From assembly GCA_002387205.1 (NCBI GenBank), contig DGLA01000010.1, forward strand, positions 496,438 through 560,437: a stretch of DNA of 64,000 bases. Reading direction: 5' to 3'. Positions within the stretch are counted from its first letter, which is position 1, and every line of letters begins with the position of its first letter. Of the stretch, positions 50,613 through 60,600 are shown piece after piece. A model generated the notes under the pieces. It saw only the letters and a program-made list of their open reading frames with translations, made no database searches and was not told the origin of the DNA. Position numbers and translations under genes: made by a program. Source of the DNA: Stutzerimonas stutzeri (GTDB lineage Bacteria; Pseudomonadota; Gammaproteobacteria; Pseudomonadales; Pseudomonadaceae).

Positions 50613-52115
50613 ATGTCGAGTATGTCTGGCATCGTTACACCGACTTGCAGAAGTCGGAACACCTTTCGCAATCGCATTCTTGGCGGCCTTGCCATTGCCG
50701 CGCTGACGTTTCCGGTCGTCGCCGAAACGGTCGTGCAGACCCTGCCGTCACGTGTCGCACAGGCCTTGAAAGCAAACAAGATCGAGAGCAGTGCGCTGTC
50801 TGTGGTCATGCTGCCACTGAATGGCAACGCCTCGCCGACCTTCTTCAACGCTGACGTCTCGGTGAATCCCGCATCGACGATGAAGCTGGTCACGACCTAC
50901 GCCGCACTCGAGCTGCTCGGCCCTAACCATCAGTGGAAGACGGAATTCTACGTTGACGGGCCGGTAGAAAACGGCACCTTGAACGGCAACCTCTACCTCA
51001 AGGGCGGAGGTGACCCAAAGCTGAACATGGAGAAGCTCTGGTTGTTGTTGCGCGACCTGAGAGCGAATGGCGTCCAGACGGTAACGGGCGATCTGATCCT
51101 GGATCGCAGCCACTTCGTCCAGCCTGCACTGCCGGTGTTTGATGACGATGGCAACGACAAGAACAAGCCCTTCCTGGTGGGACCGGATTCGCTGCTGGTC
51201 AACCTGAAGGCACTGCGGTTCATCGCCCGCAATGACAACGGGCGCACCAGCGTGATCGCCGAGCCGCCCATTGCCTCGGTGCGCATAGACAATCGCATCC
51301 AGTCGCTGCCCAAGGCCAAATGCCCAGGCTGGCCGGACATTCGCTACAACCCGGTTAACGATGCAGGCGGCACGACAGTAGTGGTCACCGGCAAGCTGCC
51401 AGTGGGTTGCAGTGGCCAGACCTACCTGTCCCTGCTCGATCATCCAGGTTATGCAGCAGGCGCTGTACGCGCCATCTGGAAGGAACTGGGCGGGGCTATC
51501 CTGGGCGCGGATCAGGTTTCCCAGGTGCCAGACTCGGCGCGCATGATCGCCCGGGCTTATTCTCCGGATCTGGTCGAGATCATTCGGGACATCAACAAGT
51601 ACAGCAACAACACCATGGCGCGGCAGTTGTTTCTTAGCCTCGGTGCCGAGTTCCGTAACGAGTCGGATGCCGATGACGCCAAGGCTGCACAGCGGGTCAT
51701 CCGCCAATGGTTGGCGAAGAAGGGGCTGATTTCGCCTCACCTTGTCATGGAAAACGGATCTGGTCTGTCCCGTGCCGAACGGGTCAGTGCACGAGAGATG
51801 GCCAGCCTGTTGCAGGCTGCCTGGCAAAGTCCTTACGCGGCTGAGTTCATCTCTTCGATGCCGCTGGCCGCGCTTGACGGCACCATGCGCAAGCGCCTGC
51901 GCAACACAGGAGTCGCCGGCAAGGCGCATATCAAGACAGGCACGCTGAACACGGTACGCGCCATTGCCGGCTATAGCCGAGACAACGACGGCAATACCTG
52001 GGCTGTCGTTGCGATACTCAACCACCCGCGCCCCTGGGGAGCGTCAGCAGTGCTGGATCAGGTGTTGGTCAGTTTGTACAACCAGCCAGGCAATCAAAGC
52101 ACCGCACAGCGTTAG
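50613..52115 (+). CDS. dacB: D-alanyl-D-alanine carboxypeptidase/endopeptidase (PBP4)
   Basis: 500 residues with a signal peptide (about 20-38). The three penicillin-binding motifs are S88-T-M-K91, S331-N-N333 (KYSNNTMARQL) and K441-T-G443. The long domain inserted between the first two motifs is typical of class C PBP4. It trims pentapeptides and cleaves cross-links in the periplasm and, in P. aeruginosa, its loss signals AmpC induction. AGGGAA precedes the ATG; an internal Met4 could also start. Confidence 0.95.
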   Translation: MSSMSGIVTPTCRSRNTFRNRILGGLAIAALTFPVVAETVVQTLPSRVAQALKANKIESSALSVVMLPLNGNASPTFFNADVSVNPASTMKLVTTYAALELLGPNHQWKTEFYVDGPVENGTLNGNLYLKGGGDPKLNMEKLWLLLRDLRANGVQTVTGDLILDRSHFVQPALPVFDDDGNDKNKPFLVGPDSLLVNLKALRFIARNDNGRTSVIAEPPIASVRIDNRIQSLPKAKCPGWPDIRYNPVNDAGGTTVVVTGKLPVGCSGQTYLSLLDHPGYAAGAVRAIWKELGGAILGADQVSQVPDSARMIARAYSPDLVEIIRDINKYSNNTMARQLFLSLGAEFRNESDADDAKAAQRVIRQWLAKKGLISPHLVMENGSGLSRAERVSAREMASLLQAAWQSPYAAEFISSMPLAALDGTMRKRLRNTGVAGKAHIKTGTLNTVRAIAGYSRDNDGNTWAVVAILNHPRPWGASAVLDQVLVSLYNQPGNQSTAQR

Positions 52116-52177
52116 CGACAGACGCCGACGGCAAGGCCGTTCGGCGCTGTATGCCTCTACACACGCCCCCCCTGACC

Positions 52178-54364
52178 TTAGCGCGCCTGAAGCTTCCAGG
52201 CGCGGTGGATCCTGCTGTTGCGACGGAAGTCTTCATCCAGCGTCGTGGCGGTTATTTCCTCTACGACGTAACGCTCGGCAACGCCTGGATCAAGCACGAA
52301 CTTGCGGAAGTTGTTGGAAAAGTACAGGGTGCCGCCGCTCGCCAGACGCGCCATGGCCAGGTCGAGCAAGGCGACGTGGTCGCGCTGGACATCGAACACG
52401 CCTTCCATGCGCTTGGAATTGGAGAAGGTTGGCGGATCGATGAAGATCAGGTCGTATTCACCGCGATCTTCTTCTAGCCAGGCCATGACGTCAGCCTGCT
52501 CGAGGCGCTGGCGATCGGATAGGCCGTTGAGCGCCAGGTTGCGCCGCGCCCAATCCAGGTAGGTCTTGGACAGGTCTACGCTGGTGGTGCTGCGAGCGCC
52601 GCCCTTGGCCGCATGCACCGTGGCCGTCGCGGTATAGCAGTAAAGGTTCAGAAAGCGCTGGCCTGCCGCTTCGCGCTGAATTCGCATCCGGATCGGCCGA
52701 TGGTCGAGAAACAGGCCGGTGTCCAGGTAGTCGGTAAGATTGACCAGCAGCTTGACGCCGCCTTCTGCGACTTCGAGAAAATCACCCTGGCTCGCCTGAC
52801 GCTCATATTGACGCGTACCGCTCTGGCGCTCGCGACGTTTGACCACCACCTTGGAGCGGGAGATACCCAGCGCTTGCGGTATCGCACCGAGTGCATCGTA
52901 CAGCCGCGCCTGGGCTTTTTCAGGGTCGATCGAACGTGGCGGCGCGTATTCCTGGACGTGCACCCAGTCGCCATACAGATCGATCGCCAGGGCGTATTCA
53001 GGCATATCGGCATCATAGAGCCGATAGCATTCAATTCCCTCCCGCCGCGCCCACTTGCCAAGCTGGCGCAAGTTCTTTTGCAAGCGGTTGGCGAACATCT
53101 GCCCGCCCTCGCTGAGTCGGGCCAACTCCTGCGCGGGCTCCGGGTCAGCCTGCGGTGCAGGCGAAGCGGAAGAAGATCGCTGTCCCGTGACGAACTGGTC
53201 AAGGTCGACCTTGATCAGCAGGAGCTTGCACGGCAGTGCACCATTCCAGAAGGCGTATTGCTTGTGACTGCGAACCCCCATGCGTTTGCCCAGATCAGGC
53301 GCAGAGGTCAGTACGGCAGCTTCCCAGCCCAGGCAAGCCTGGCGCAGACGCTCGCCGAGATTCTGGTACAGGTAGACCAGGCTGGCTTCGTCGCCCAAGC
53401 GCTCACCGTATGGAGGGTTACAGATCACCAGGCCTTTCTGGTTCTGGTCGGGGCGCGGCTCGAATGTCGCCACGTCGCCCTGATAGACACGGATCCAGCT
53501 GGCCAGTCCGGCGCGTTCGATGTTATTTCGGGCGGGCTGGATCAGGCGCGGATCGGCTTCGTAGCCGCGGATCCACAACGGTGGCCTGGCCATCCCGGCA
53601 TCGGCGCGTGCTTGTGCTTCGGCGTGTAGACGCGACCACAGCGCCGGGACATGGCCCAGCCAGGCGGAAAAGCCCCAACGCTCACGACGCAGGTTGGGTG
53701 CAATATCCGCTGCCATCATTGCCCCTTCGACGAGAAAGGTTCCGACACCGCACATGGGGTCCGTCAACGCACCGCCCTGCGCAGCGATCCGCGGCCAGCC
53801 CGCGCGTATCAGCACGGCGGCCGCCAGGTTCTCCTTGAGCGGCGCGGCGCCTTGCTGCAAACGGTAACCGCGCTGGTGCAGGCTGTGTCCGGAAAGATCC
53901 AGAGACAGGACGGCCTGGCCACGATCCAGTCGCAGATGCACGCGCACGTCCGGGTTCAGCTTGTCCACGCTGGGCCGCTCACCTGACGCCGTGCGGAGCC
54001 GGTCCACGATGGCATCCTTGACTTTCAGGGCGCCGAAATGGGTGTTGTCGATGCCCGAACCGTTGCCGCTGAACTCCACCGCCAGGCTACCGGTGGCTTC
54101 GAGATGTTCAGCCCAGTCGATTCGGTAGACGCCGTCATACAGCGTATCGGCGTTTTCTGTAGCGAAACGATCGAGCACGAGCAACACGCGGTTGGCGAGC
54201 CTTGACCACAAGCACAGGCGATACGCCACTTCCATGCTGCCAGCGCCACGAATCGCGGCGGTCTGCTCGCGGGCATCTTCCAAGCCAAGCTCGACGGCCT
54301 CGGCAAGCAACAGGCTTTCCAGCCCCTTGGGACAGGTCAGGATAAGTTCGTGTCGATCAGTCAT
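52178..54364 (-). CDS. rlmKL: Fused 23S rRNA methyltransferase (m2G2445 and m7G2069)
   Basis: 728 residues from ATG 54364 (MTDRHELILTCPKGLE), the conserved start; an upstream ATG at 54388 is possible. The N-terminal THUMP domain and RlmL methyltransferase have LTDPMCGVGTFLVEGAMMA and NPPYGERLG. The C-terminal RlmK part has LNLYCYTATATVHAAKGGA and DPPTFSNSKRM. It modifies two guanines in domain V of 23S rRNA. It is divergent from rmf. Confidence 0.96.
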   Translation of the reverse strand: MTDRHELILTCPKGLESLLLAEAVELGLEDAREQTAAIRGAGSMEVAYRLCLWSRLANRVLLVLDRFATENADTLYDGVYRIDWAEHLEATGSLAVEFSGNGSGIDNTHFGALKVKDAIVDRLRTASGERPSVDKLNPDVRVHLRLDRGQAVLSLDLSGHSLHQRGYRLQQGAAPLKENLAAAVLIRAGWPRIAAQGGALTDPMCGVGTFLVEGAMMAADIAPNLRRERWGFSAWLGHVPALWSRLHAEAQARADAGMARPPLWIRGYEADPRLIQPARNNIERAGLASWIRVYQGDVATFEPRPDQNQKGLVICNPPYGERLGDEASLVYLYQNLGERLRQACLGWEAAVLTSAPDLGKRMGVRSHKQYAFWNGALPCKLLLIKVDLDQFVTGQRSSSASPAPQADPEPAQELARLSEGGQMFANRLQKNLRQLGKWARREGIECYRLYDADMPEYALAIDLYGDWVHVQEYAPPRSIDPEKAQARLYDALGAIPQALGISRSKVVVKRRERQSGTRQYERQASQGDFLEVAEGGVKLLVNLTDYLDTGLFLDHRPIRMRIQREAAGQRFLNLYCYTATATVHAAKGGARSTTSVDLSKTYLDWARRNLALNGLSDRQRLEQADVMAWLEEDRGEYDLIFIDPPTFSNSKRMEGVFDVQRDHVALLDLAMARLASGGTLYFSNNFRKFVLDPGVAERYVVEEITATTLDEDFRRNSRIHRAWKLQAR

Positions 54365-54717
54365 GGGGTATCCCAGAAAAATGTTCATTCAGGCCGCGCC
54401 TGGAGGAGCTGGCCTGGCTTGGAAAAGATCGATATCCGCAAATATCACGGCTGTTGTCGGTATCGCCAATCTACTGGTGCTGCGCAAACCTTTGTATGGT
54501 GGGCCTTATGGGTGCGGCCACGGTTTGGTTACGTCCTTATGACAAAACGATCGTTCCCGCGCCGGGCCCATTGCGTTAGAAATCGACCTAGTCCGGCGTC
54601 GCAACGACGTCTGGTAGAGCCCCGCCACGCCGGCAGCGGGGTTCGCTGGCAGTCCAGCTGCCTGATCTCGCCATGAGGTCAACAGGAACACCAGTCAACC
54701 ACTGAGGGCAATACCCA
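54365..54717. other. 353-bp region before rmf
   Basis: The region holds a GC-rich hairpin, AGCCCCGC with GCGGGGTT (54618-54625 with 54636-54643), about 75 bp before rmf, and GAGGG near the rmf start. No further gene is supported on either strand. The leader is unusually long for such a short gene. Confidence 0.6.
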
Positions 54718-54933
54718 ATGAGAAGACTCAAGCGTGATCCGATGGAACGAGCATTTCTGCGTGGTTATCAGCATGGCATACAAGGCAAATCTCGCGATTT
54801 ATGTCCCTTCTCCCACTCCGAAGTACGCCAAGCCTGGATCAACGGCTGGCGGGAGGGTCGCGGCGACAACTGGGACGGTCTGACTGGCGCAGCCGGTCTT
54901 CATCGACTGAACGAACTTCACGCGGTCGGCTGA
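54718..54933 (+). CDS. rmf: Ribosome modulation factor
   Basis: 71 residues, MRRLKRDPMERAFLRGYQHG, with the family motif C-PFSHSEVRQAWINGWREGR. RMF pairs 70S ribosomes into inactive 100S dimers in slow growth. In other bacteria it responds to ppGpp and stationary phase. It is followed by a strong terminator shared with pyrD. The window also holds YqjD-like and YggL ribosome-associated proteins. Confidence 0.96.
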   Translation: MRRLKRDPMERAFLRGYQHGIQGKSRDLCPFSHSEVRQAWINGWREGRGDNWDGLTGAAGLHRLNELHAVG

Positions 54934-54981
54934 TTCTGGATCACACCGACGTCAACTGGCACGCCCCACCCGGGCGGCGGG

Positions 54982-55019
54982 CCTAGAGCCCGGGGCTCCC
55001 AAAGGGAGCCCCTCCGGGC
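54982..55019. terminator. Bidirectional terminator between rmf and pyrD
   Basis: GGGGCTCCC-AAA-GGGAGCCCC (54993-55013) lies within an outer CCCGG/CCGGG pair. It serves two converging genes, though T tracts are weak on both sides. Confidence 0.7.
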
Positions 55020-55020
55020 A

Positions 55021-56064
55021 TCATTCCCTCCCAGCATCCTTGCGCACCGGCAACGCAGCGATCGCATCCACCGCCTCGCGAATAAGCGCAGGCCCCTTGT
55101 AGATAAAGCCGGTATAGAGTTGCACCAGACTGGCACCCGCCTCGATTTTCTCAGCCGCGTGGCGCCCCTCGGTGATTCCGCCAACGGCAATGATTGGCAA
55201 CCGCCCACGCAGCGTGTCGGCGAGCACCTTGACCGTATGCGTGCTTTTCTCCCGAACCGGTGCGCCTGAAAGACCGCCCGCCTCATCCGCATGGGCCAGG
55301 CCCGCAACACCTTCGCGACCGAGCGTGGTGTTCGTGGCGATGATCGCGTCCATGCCGGACTGCAGCACCGTCTCCGCCACCAGCACCGTTTCCTCATCGG
55401 TCATGTCCGGCGCGATCTTGATAGCCAGTGGTACCCGCTTGCCATGCAGGACCTCAAGATCCTCGCGACGCAGGCGAAGGGCGTCGAGCAGTTGCTTCAG
55501 CGAATCCCCGAACTGCAGACTGCGCAGGCCCGGAGTGTTAGGCGAGCTCACATTGACGGTCACATAGCTCGCCTGGTGGTAGACCTTGTCGAGACACAAC
55601 AGGTAGTCATCCTGCGCGCGCTCTACAGGCGTGTCGAAGTTCTTGCCGATATTGATGCCCAGGACACCTTTGAACCTGGCCGCATCCACCCGTTCAAGCA
55701 ACGCATCGACGCCCTGGTTGTTGAACCCCATCCGATTGATGATCGCTTCTGCTTCAGGCAGCCGGAATACACGCGGCCTGGGGTTTCCCGGCTGTGGCCG
55801 AGGCGTCACGGTTCCCACCTCGACAAAGCCGAACCCCAGCTGCGACATGCCGCAGATCGCCTGGCCGTTCTTGTCCAGCCCGGCGGCCAACCCAACCGGG
55901 TTGGGGAAATCGAGCCCCATCACTCGCACCGGCAAGCTGGCCGGGGGTTTGCCCAGCAAAGCGTTAAGCCCAAGACGACCGCCCGCCCCTATCAGGTCGA
56001 GAGAGAGCTCGTGGGCAGTTTCGGGCGTGAACTTGAACAGCAGCTGACGGGCCAGGTTATACAT
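55021..56064 (-). CDS. pyrD: Dihydroorotate dehydrogenase (quinone), class 2
   Basis: 347 residues. The N-terminal membrane-contacting helices MYNLARQLLFKFTPETAHELSLDLI mark class 2. FMN-site and catalytic segments are GLAAGLDKNG near 62-71, NRMGFNNQG near 111-119, VNVSSPNTPGLR with the catalytic serine near 175, and IAVGGITEGRHAAEKIEAGA near 290. It oxidises dihydroorotate to orotate with ubiquinone in pyrimidine synthesis. Confidence 0.97.
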   Translation of the reverse strand: MYNLARQLLFKFTPETAHELSLDLIGAGGRLGLNALLGKPPASLPVRVMGLDFPNPVGLAAGLDKNGQAICGMSQLGFGFVEVGTVTPRPQPGNPRPRVFRLPEAEAIINRMGFNNQGVDALLERVDAARFKGVLGINIGKNFDTPVERAQDDYLLCLDKVYHQASYVTVNVSSPNTPGLRSLQFGDSLKQLLDALRLRREDLEVLHGKRVPLAIKIAPDMTDEETVLVAETVLQSGMDAIIATNTTLGREGVAGLAHADEAGGLSGAPVREKSTHTVKVLADTLRGRLPIIAVGGITEGRHAAEKIEAGASLVQLYTGFIYKGPALIREAVDAIAALPVRKDAGRE

Positions 56065-56160
56065 ACAAAGCCAAATCCTGGGAAAGTGGGCCGCGGAGTA
56101 TAGCAGGCGCCCGCATTCCCAGCCCTTGAACCTGAAGCCTTGAACCGGTGCGCGCGGGGG

Positions 56161-56382
56161 TCAACCAACCCGGCGGAGCCCGATCAGCTTCCCGTCTGCA
56201 GAAAACTCGATCTCGAATGAACCAAACACGCCCGCACTTGTCAGAAAGGGTCGCAGGTGGTGCGCAGGCAAGCTGACGCTCTTTCCCTCCCGGCTCCTGA
56301 TCAGGATACGATTGGCACGTCCCTGATACACCGCCAGCAAGCGGTCGGCAGGTAACGCGATATCCAGCACGAGGCGTAGCAT
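56161..56382 (-). CDS. DUF2835 family small protein
   Basis: 73 residues: IALPADRLLAVYQGRANRILIRSREGKSVSLPAHHLRPFLTSAGVFGSFEIEF. This fits the DUF2835 pattern of a short all-beta protein with the LPAHxLRPF motif. Function is unknown. AGGAGCCTCC-type sequence precedes the start. It lies upstream of pyrD, on the same strand, as in other pseudomonads. Confidence 0.85.
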   Translation of the reverse strand: MLRLVLDIALPADRLLAVYQGRANRILIRSREGKSVSLPAHHLRPFLTSAGVFGSFEIEFSADGKLIGLRRVG

Positions 56383-56540
56383 GGAGGCTCCTCAATGAAC
56401 AGTGCAGCGATTTTGCCACATTGGTGCATGACCTATATCCAGACTCCAGACGTCTGCCTTCTGCAGCAGAAGCTTGATGCCAGCACACACGGATCTAGGC
56501 CCTGTCATGCCTATACCGTAGCCCATCGAGCCCATGCATC

Positions 56541-57464
56541 ATGATGAGCCTGCCCGAGGCAATGCCGTCCGTGACCTCCCGAATCGCCAGATTAGCGCAA
56601 CGCCTGGGACTGACCGGCAAATCGCCGCGCCAGACGCTCGAACATGCCAGCCAGATCAGGCTGCCCTTCGCTCCGCTGGAAGAACCTTCTCCCGGCATCT
56701 TCTGGCAAGACGGCCCCTGCCTTCAGCGTTTCGCCGACCTGCCACGTGGCGCATTGTCCGGCCCGATCCAGGAAGACAAGGCCCGTGCACATGCCGCCCT
56801 GACGCGCCTGGTACGCAAGGAAGTCAGCTTTTTCCAGGCTTTCGATCTGCGCCAGATAGACGGACTCAGCGGCCAGAATGGCAGTGGCCAGATCTACCCG
56901 ACCTTTGAAGCCTTCGCCGCCACTCCGGCCTGCCGCCAGCTCAGGGTCATCAGTTACAAGGACTTCGTAAAAACGCTCAGTGCAGCGCTGCCCGACTTCC
57001 AGGCCAACGCGCCCCTCGAACTGCGACAGGCCAGCTGGCTCGGTGAACGCGTCTACTGGGCAGGTGAACACCACAGCGAAGCCTTCGCTTGCGCCATCGC
57101 TTATGCCCGCCTTCGCGGACTCGAGATCTCCCTGCCCTGCGAGCTGACCGACTACCGCCTGGACGCGTCTGGCCTGCAAGCGCTGGATAACGAATACCAT
57201 GCGATCACCTTGCCTGCACAAGCCTGGAGTGACCGCACCTTCATGAATCTGCTGCTTGATGCGAAGGCGCCCTATGCCCGCCTGACATTGCTGCGCAGCG
57301 CCAGCAATTCCGAGTTGTTACTGCTGGAGAGAAGCGACTTTTCAGCCAACGCGTTGGGCGAGGGTCTCAAGCTGGCCGGCGCGCCGGACATGGTTCGCTA
57401 CCTGCGCGATCTGCCGCAGATAACGCGCTTTCGCCTGGGCCGGCAGCCCTCTCAGCCAGACTGA
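56541..57464 (+). CDS. DUF6685-like hypothetical protein
   Basis: 307 residues from ATG 56541 (Met2 and Met8 are alternatives). It has no signal peptide or membrane helix. I recognise it as the PA3069-type pseudomonad protein next to gdhB, probably DUF6685. Regions that look conserved are QIDGLSGQNGSGQIYPTF and LGERVYWAGEHHSEAFACAIAYARLR. Function is unknown. It converges on gdhB with a terminator between. Confidence 0.75.
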   Translation: MMSLPEAMPSVTSRIARLAQRLGLTGKSPRQTLEHASQIRLPFAPLEEPSPGIFWQDGPCLQRFADLPRGALSGPIQEDKARAHAALTRLVRKEVSFFQAFDLRQIDGLSGQNGSGQIYPTFEAFAATPACRQLRVISYKDFVKTLSAALPDFQANAPLELRQASWLGERVYWAGEHHSEAFACAIAYARLRGLEISLPCELTDYRLDASGLQALDNEYHAITLPAQAWSDRTFMNLLLDAKAPYARLTLLRSASNSELLLLERSDFSANALGEGLKLAGAPDMVRYLRDLPQITRFRLGRQPSQPD

Positions 57465-57533
57465 CCATCGCCGGGTCGCGCAGTGTGCCTGGCTGGCACT
57501 GTCTCCGGCGCGGTCTGCATCAGTGCGGCACGC

Positions 57534-57570
57534 CAAAGAAAAAGCCGGCGCAATCGCGCCGGCTTTCCAT
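57534..57570. terminator. Bidirectional terminator between the DUF6685-like gene and gdhB
   Basis: AAAAGCCGGCGC-AATC-GCGCCGGCTTT forms an 8-bp GC stem with A and T runs on both sides. A second hairpin, ACCGCCAG-CCTG-CCTGGCGGT, follows at 57578-57598. Confidence 0.88.
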
Positions 57571-57604
57571 TCAAACCGCCAGCCTGCCTGGCGGTTGGTG
57601 CGCA

Positions 57605-60600
57605 CTAGCGACGTGCACTTTCCAGGGCAAGGTCCTGCAGCTCACGACCGGCAACCGCATACATTGCATAGTCAACCGTCGTGGCGCTTCGTAGCTCGAC
57701 CAACATCTTGCGCCAGCGCTCGACCTGATACTGACGCTGCTCAAGCCAGAGCTGTACCCGCGCATCGAGTGCGTCCGGCGCCCCGCTCATCTGCAGCACC
57801 GACACGGTGATCGCTCGCTGTTGACCATCCAGGTCGTCACGAAAGCTCTCGCGCGCCAGGGCTTGCCAGTTGTTTTCCACGGGCAGACTGGTCACCTGCT
57901 GCAGATACCACGGCAGTTCCAATGCTCCGCCTACAGCAAAGTAAGCTGCGGCGACCTCCGCCGGGGGCTGGCCGGTTTCGTCAGCGGCTTCAAGGATCGG
58001 TAGCAGCGTGTACAGATGGTTGGTCCCGGCGACCATTCGCGCCAACAGCTCCGGAACACCTGCTTCGGTGTAGCGCTCATAGCGTGCCTGCCATAGCTCA
58101 CGCGTGGCGCCCTGCAGTAGGGAGTCGAGCTTCAGCCCCAGCGCGGCGACGCGCGGCCCGAAATGCCCGACGTCGCGGGCTGCATCCAGCTCGTTGCGAC
58201 GGTTGCGCAGGAACCAGCGCGTGGCCCGACGCCCCAAGCGCATCAGTTCATCCATGAGGTTCAACTGCAGTTCAGCCGGGATCTTGTAGTCGAGCGCCTC
58301 GATCTGGCGGAACCAGTGCGGCAGGTGAAAGATGTCCCTGACGATCACATAGGCCCCGGCGACATTCGCTGCGCTCAGCCCGGTTGCTTCATGCAAGCGC
58401 TGAACAAAGGTAATACCCATGTTATTGATCAGATTATTGGCAATCTGGGTGCTGACAATTTCGCGCTTGAGGCGATGCTGCAACATCGCATCGCGGTAAT
58501 GCTCAGCCAGCAGCTGCGGGAACGCACTTTCCATCTCGCGGGCCAGATAGGCATCGTCCGGCACGCGGGATTGCAGCAAGGCTTCCTTCAGATGGATCTT
58601 GCTGTAGGAGATCAGGACCGACAGTTCTGGACGGGTCAGCCCTTTACCAAGCGAGGCACGGTCAGCCAGGACCTCGTCGGTTGGGAGGAACTCCAGTGCC
58701 CGATCCAGCAGACCGTCCGCTTCGAGCGCACTGATCAGCCGCTTGTACTCGGCCCCACCCTCGCGAGCGCGGTGTTCGGCCTGTGACAACGCCTGGGTCT
58801 GCTTGTAGTTGTCATGCAGCACCAGCTCGGAGACCGCATCGGTCATGTCGAACAACAGCTTGTCGCGCTGCTTGCCCGTCATGTCGCCGGCACTGACGAT
58901 CTCGTTGAGCAGGATCTTGATATTGACCTCATGGTCCGAGCAGTTCACTCCGCCCGCGTTGTCGATGAAGTCGGTATTCGCCGCGCCGCCGTGCAAGCAG
59001 TACTCGACCCGTCCCAGCTGGGTGATGCCCAGGTTGCCACCCTCGCCAACGACCTTGGCGCGAAGCTCGTTGCCGTTGACCCGCAGGATGTCGTTGGCCT
59101 TATCGCCGACATCCGCATGGCTTTCGGCGGTGCTCTTCACATAAGTCCCGATACCGCCATTCCAGAGTAGATCCACCGGTGCCTTGAGCAGCGCGTGAAT
59201 CAGTTCGGCAGGAGTCAGCTGATCGGCCTCTATTTCGAAGCGTGCCTTCATCTGCGGCGTTATCGTGATGCGCTTGGCCGAGCGCGGGAATATTCCACCG
59301 CCCGCTGAAATCAGCGAAGCGTCATAGTCGGTCCATGACGAACGCGGCAAATCGAACAGGCGCTTGCGCTCGATGAAGCTGCGGGCGGCATCCGGGTTCG
59401 GATCGATGAAGATGTGCAGGTGGTTGAACGCGGCAACCAGCTGGAGGGTTTCGGACATCAAAAGGCCATTGCCGAATACGTCTCCGGCCATGTCGCCAAT
59501 CCCGATGACGCTGACCGGGTCGCGCTGCACGTCGACTCCTCGTTCGCGGAAGTGACGCTGTACCGAGACCCACGCGCCCTTGGCGGTGATACCCATCTTC
59601 TTGTGGTCGTAGCCAGCTGATCCGCCTGAAGCGAAGGCATCCCCCAGCCAGAAGTCGTACTCGGCAGCGATACCGTTGGCGATATCGGAAAAGGTGGCGG
59701 TGCCTTTATCTGCTGCCACCACCAGATAGGGGTCATCTTCGTCGTAGCGCAATACGTTGGCCGGCGGCACCACCTTGCCGTCCTTGAAGTTATCAGTGAT
59801 GTCCAGCAGGCCGCTGATGAATATCCGGTAGCAGGCGATGCCTTCGGCCAGCACCTCGTCACGCGAACCGCTCGTTGGCAGCCTGCGCGGGACGAAACCG
59901 CCCTTGGCCCCGCCGGGCACGATGATGGCGTTCTTGACCTGCTGCGCCTTGACCAGGCCGAGCACCTCGGTGCGGTAGTCCTCTTCACGATCGGACCAGC
60001 GCAGGCCGCCCCGTGCGACCTTGCCGCCGCGCAGATGTACGCCCTCGACACGCGGGGAATAAACGAATATCTCGAACTTGGGTGCCGGGCGCGGCATTTC
60101 CGGAATCGAACGGGGGTCGAGCTTGAAGCTGAAATAGCTTTTTGCCTTGCCGCTGGCATCGGTCTGGTAGAAGTTGGTCCGCAACGTTGCTTTGATCAGG
60201 GCCAGGTAACGCCGCAGGATGCGATCCTCGTTGAGTACCGCGACGTCATCCAGAGCCGTGACGATAGCCTGCTCCAGGCGCGCCTGCTTGTCGGCCAGAT
60301 CGTCCTCGCCGAGCTTGCGCGCCAGATAGAAACGCATCTTGAACAGGCGCACCAGCTCGCGGGCAATGGCGGTATGGTTGAGCAATGCGCTGGCGATATA
60401 CCCCAGGTCGAAGCCCATGCGGATCTGCTTGAGATAACGGCCATAGGCCCGCAACAGCGCCACTTCCCGCCAGGTCAGGCCCGCCGTCAGCACCAGCCGG
60501 TTAAAGGCATCGTTTTCTGCCTGGCCGTTATGGATCGCAATGAAGGCATCCTGCAGGGGCTCATTGATTTCCATCAGATCGATTTCGAGCCCTTCGGCAT

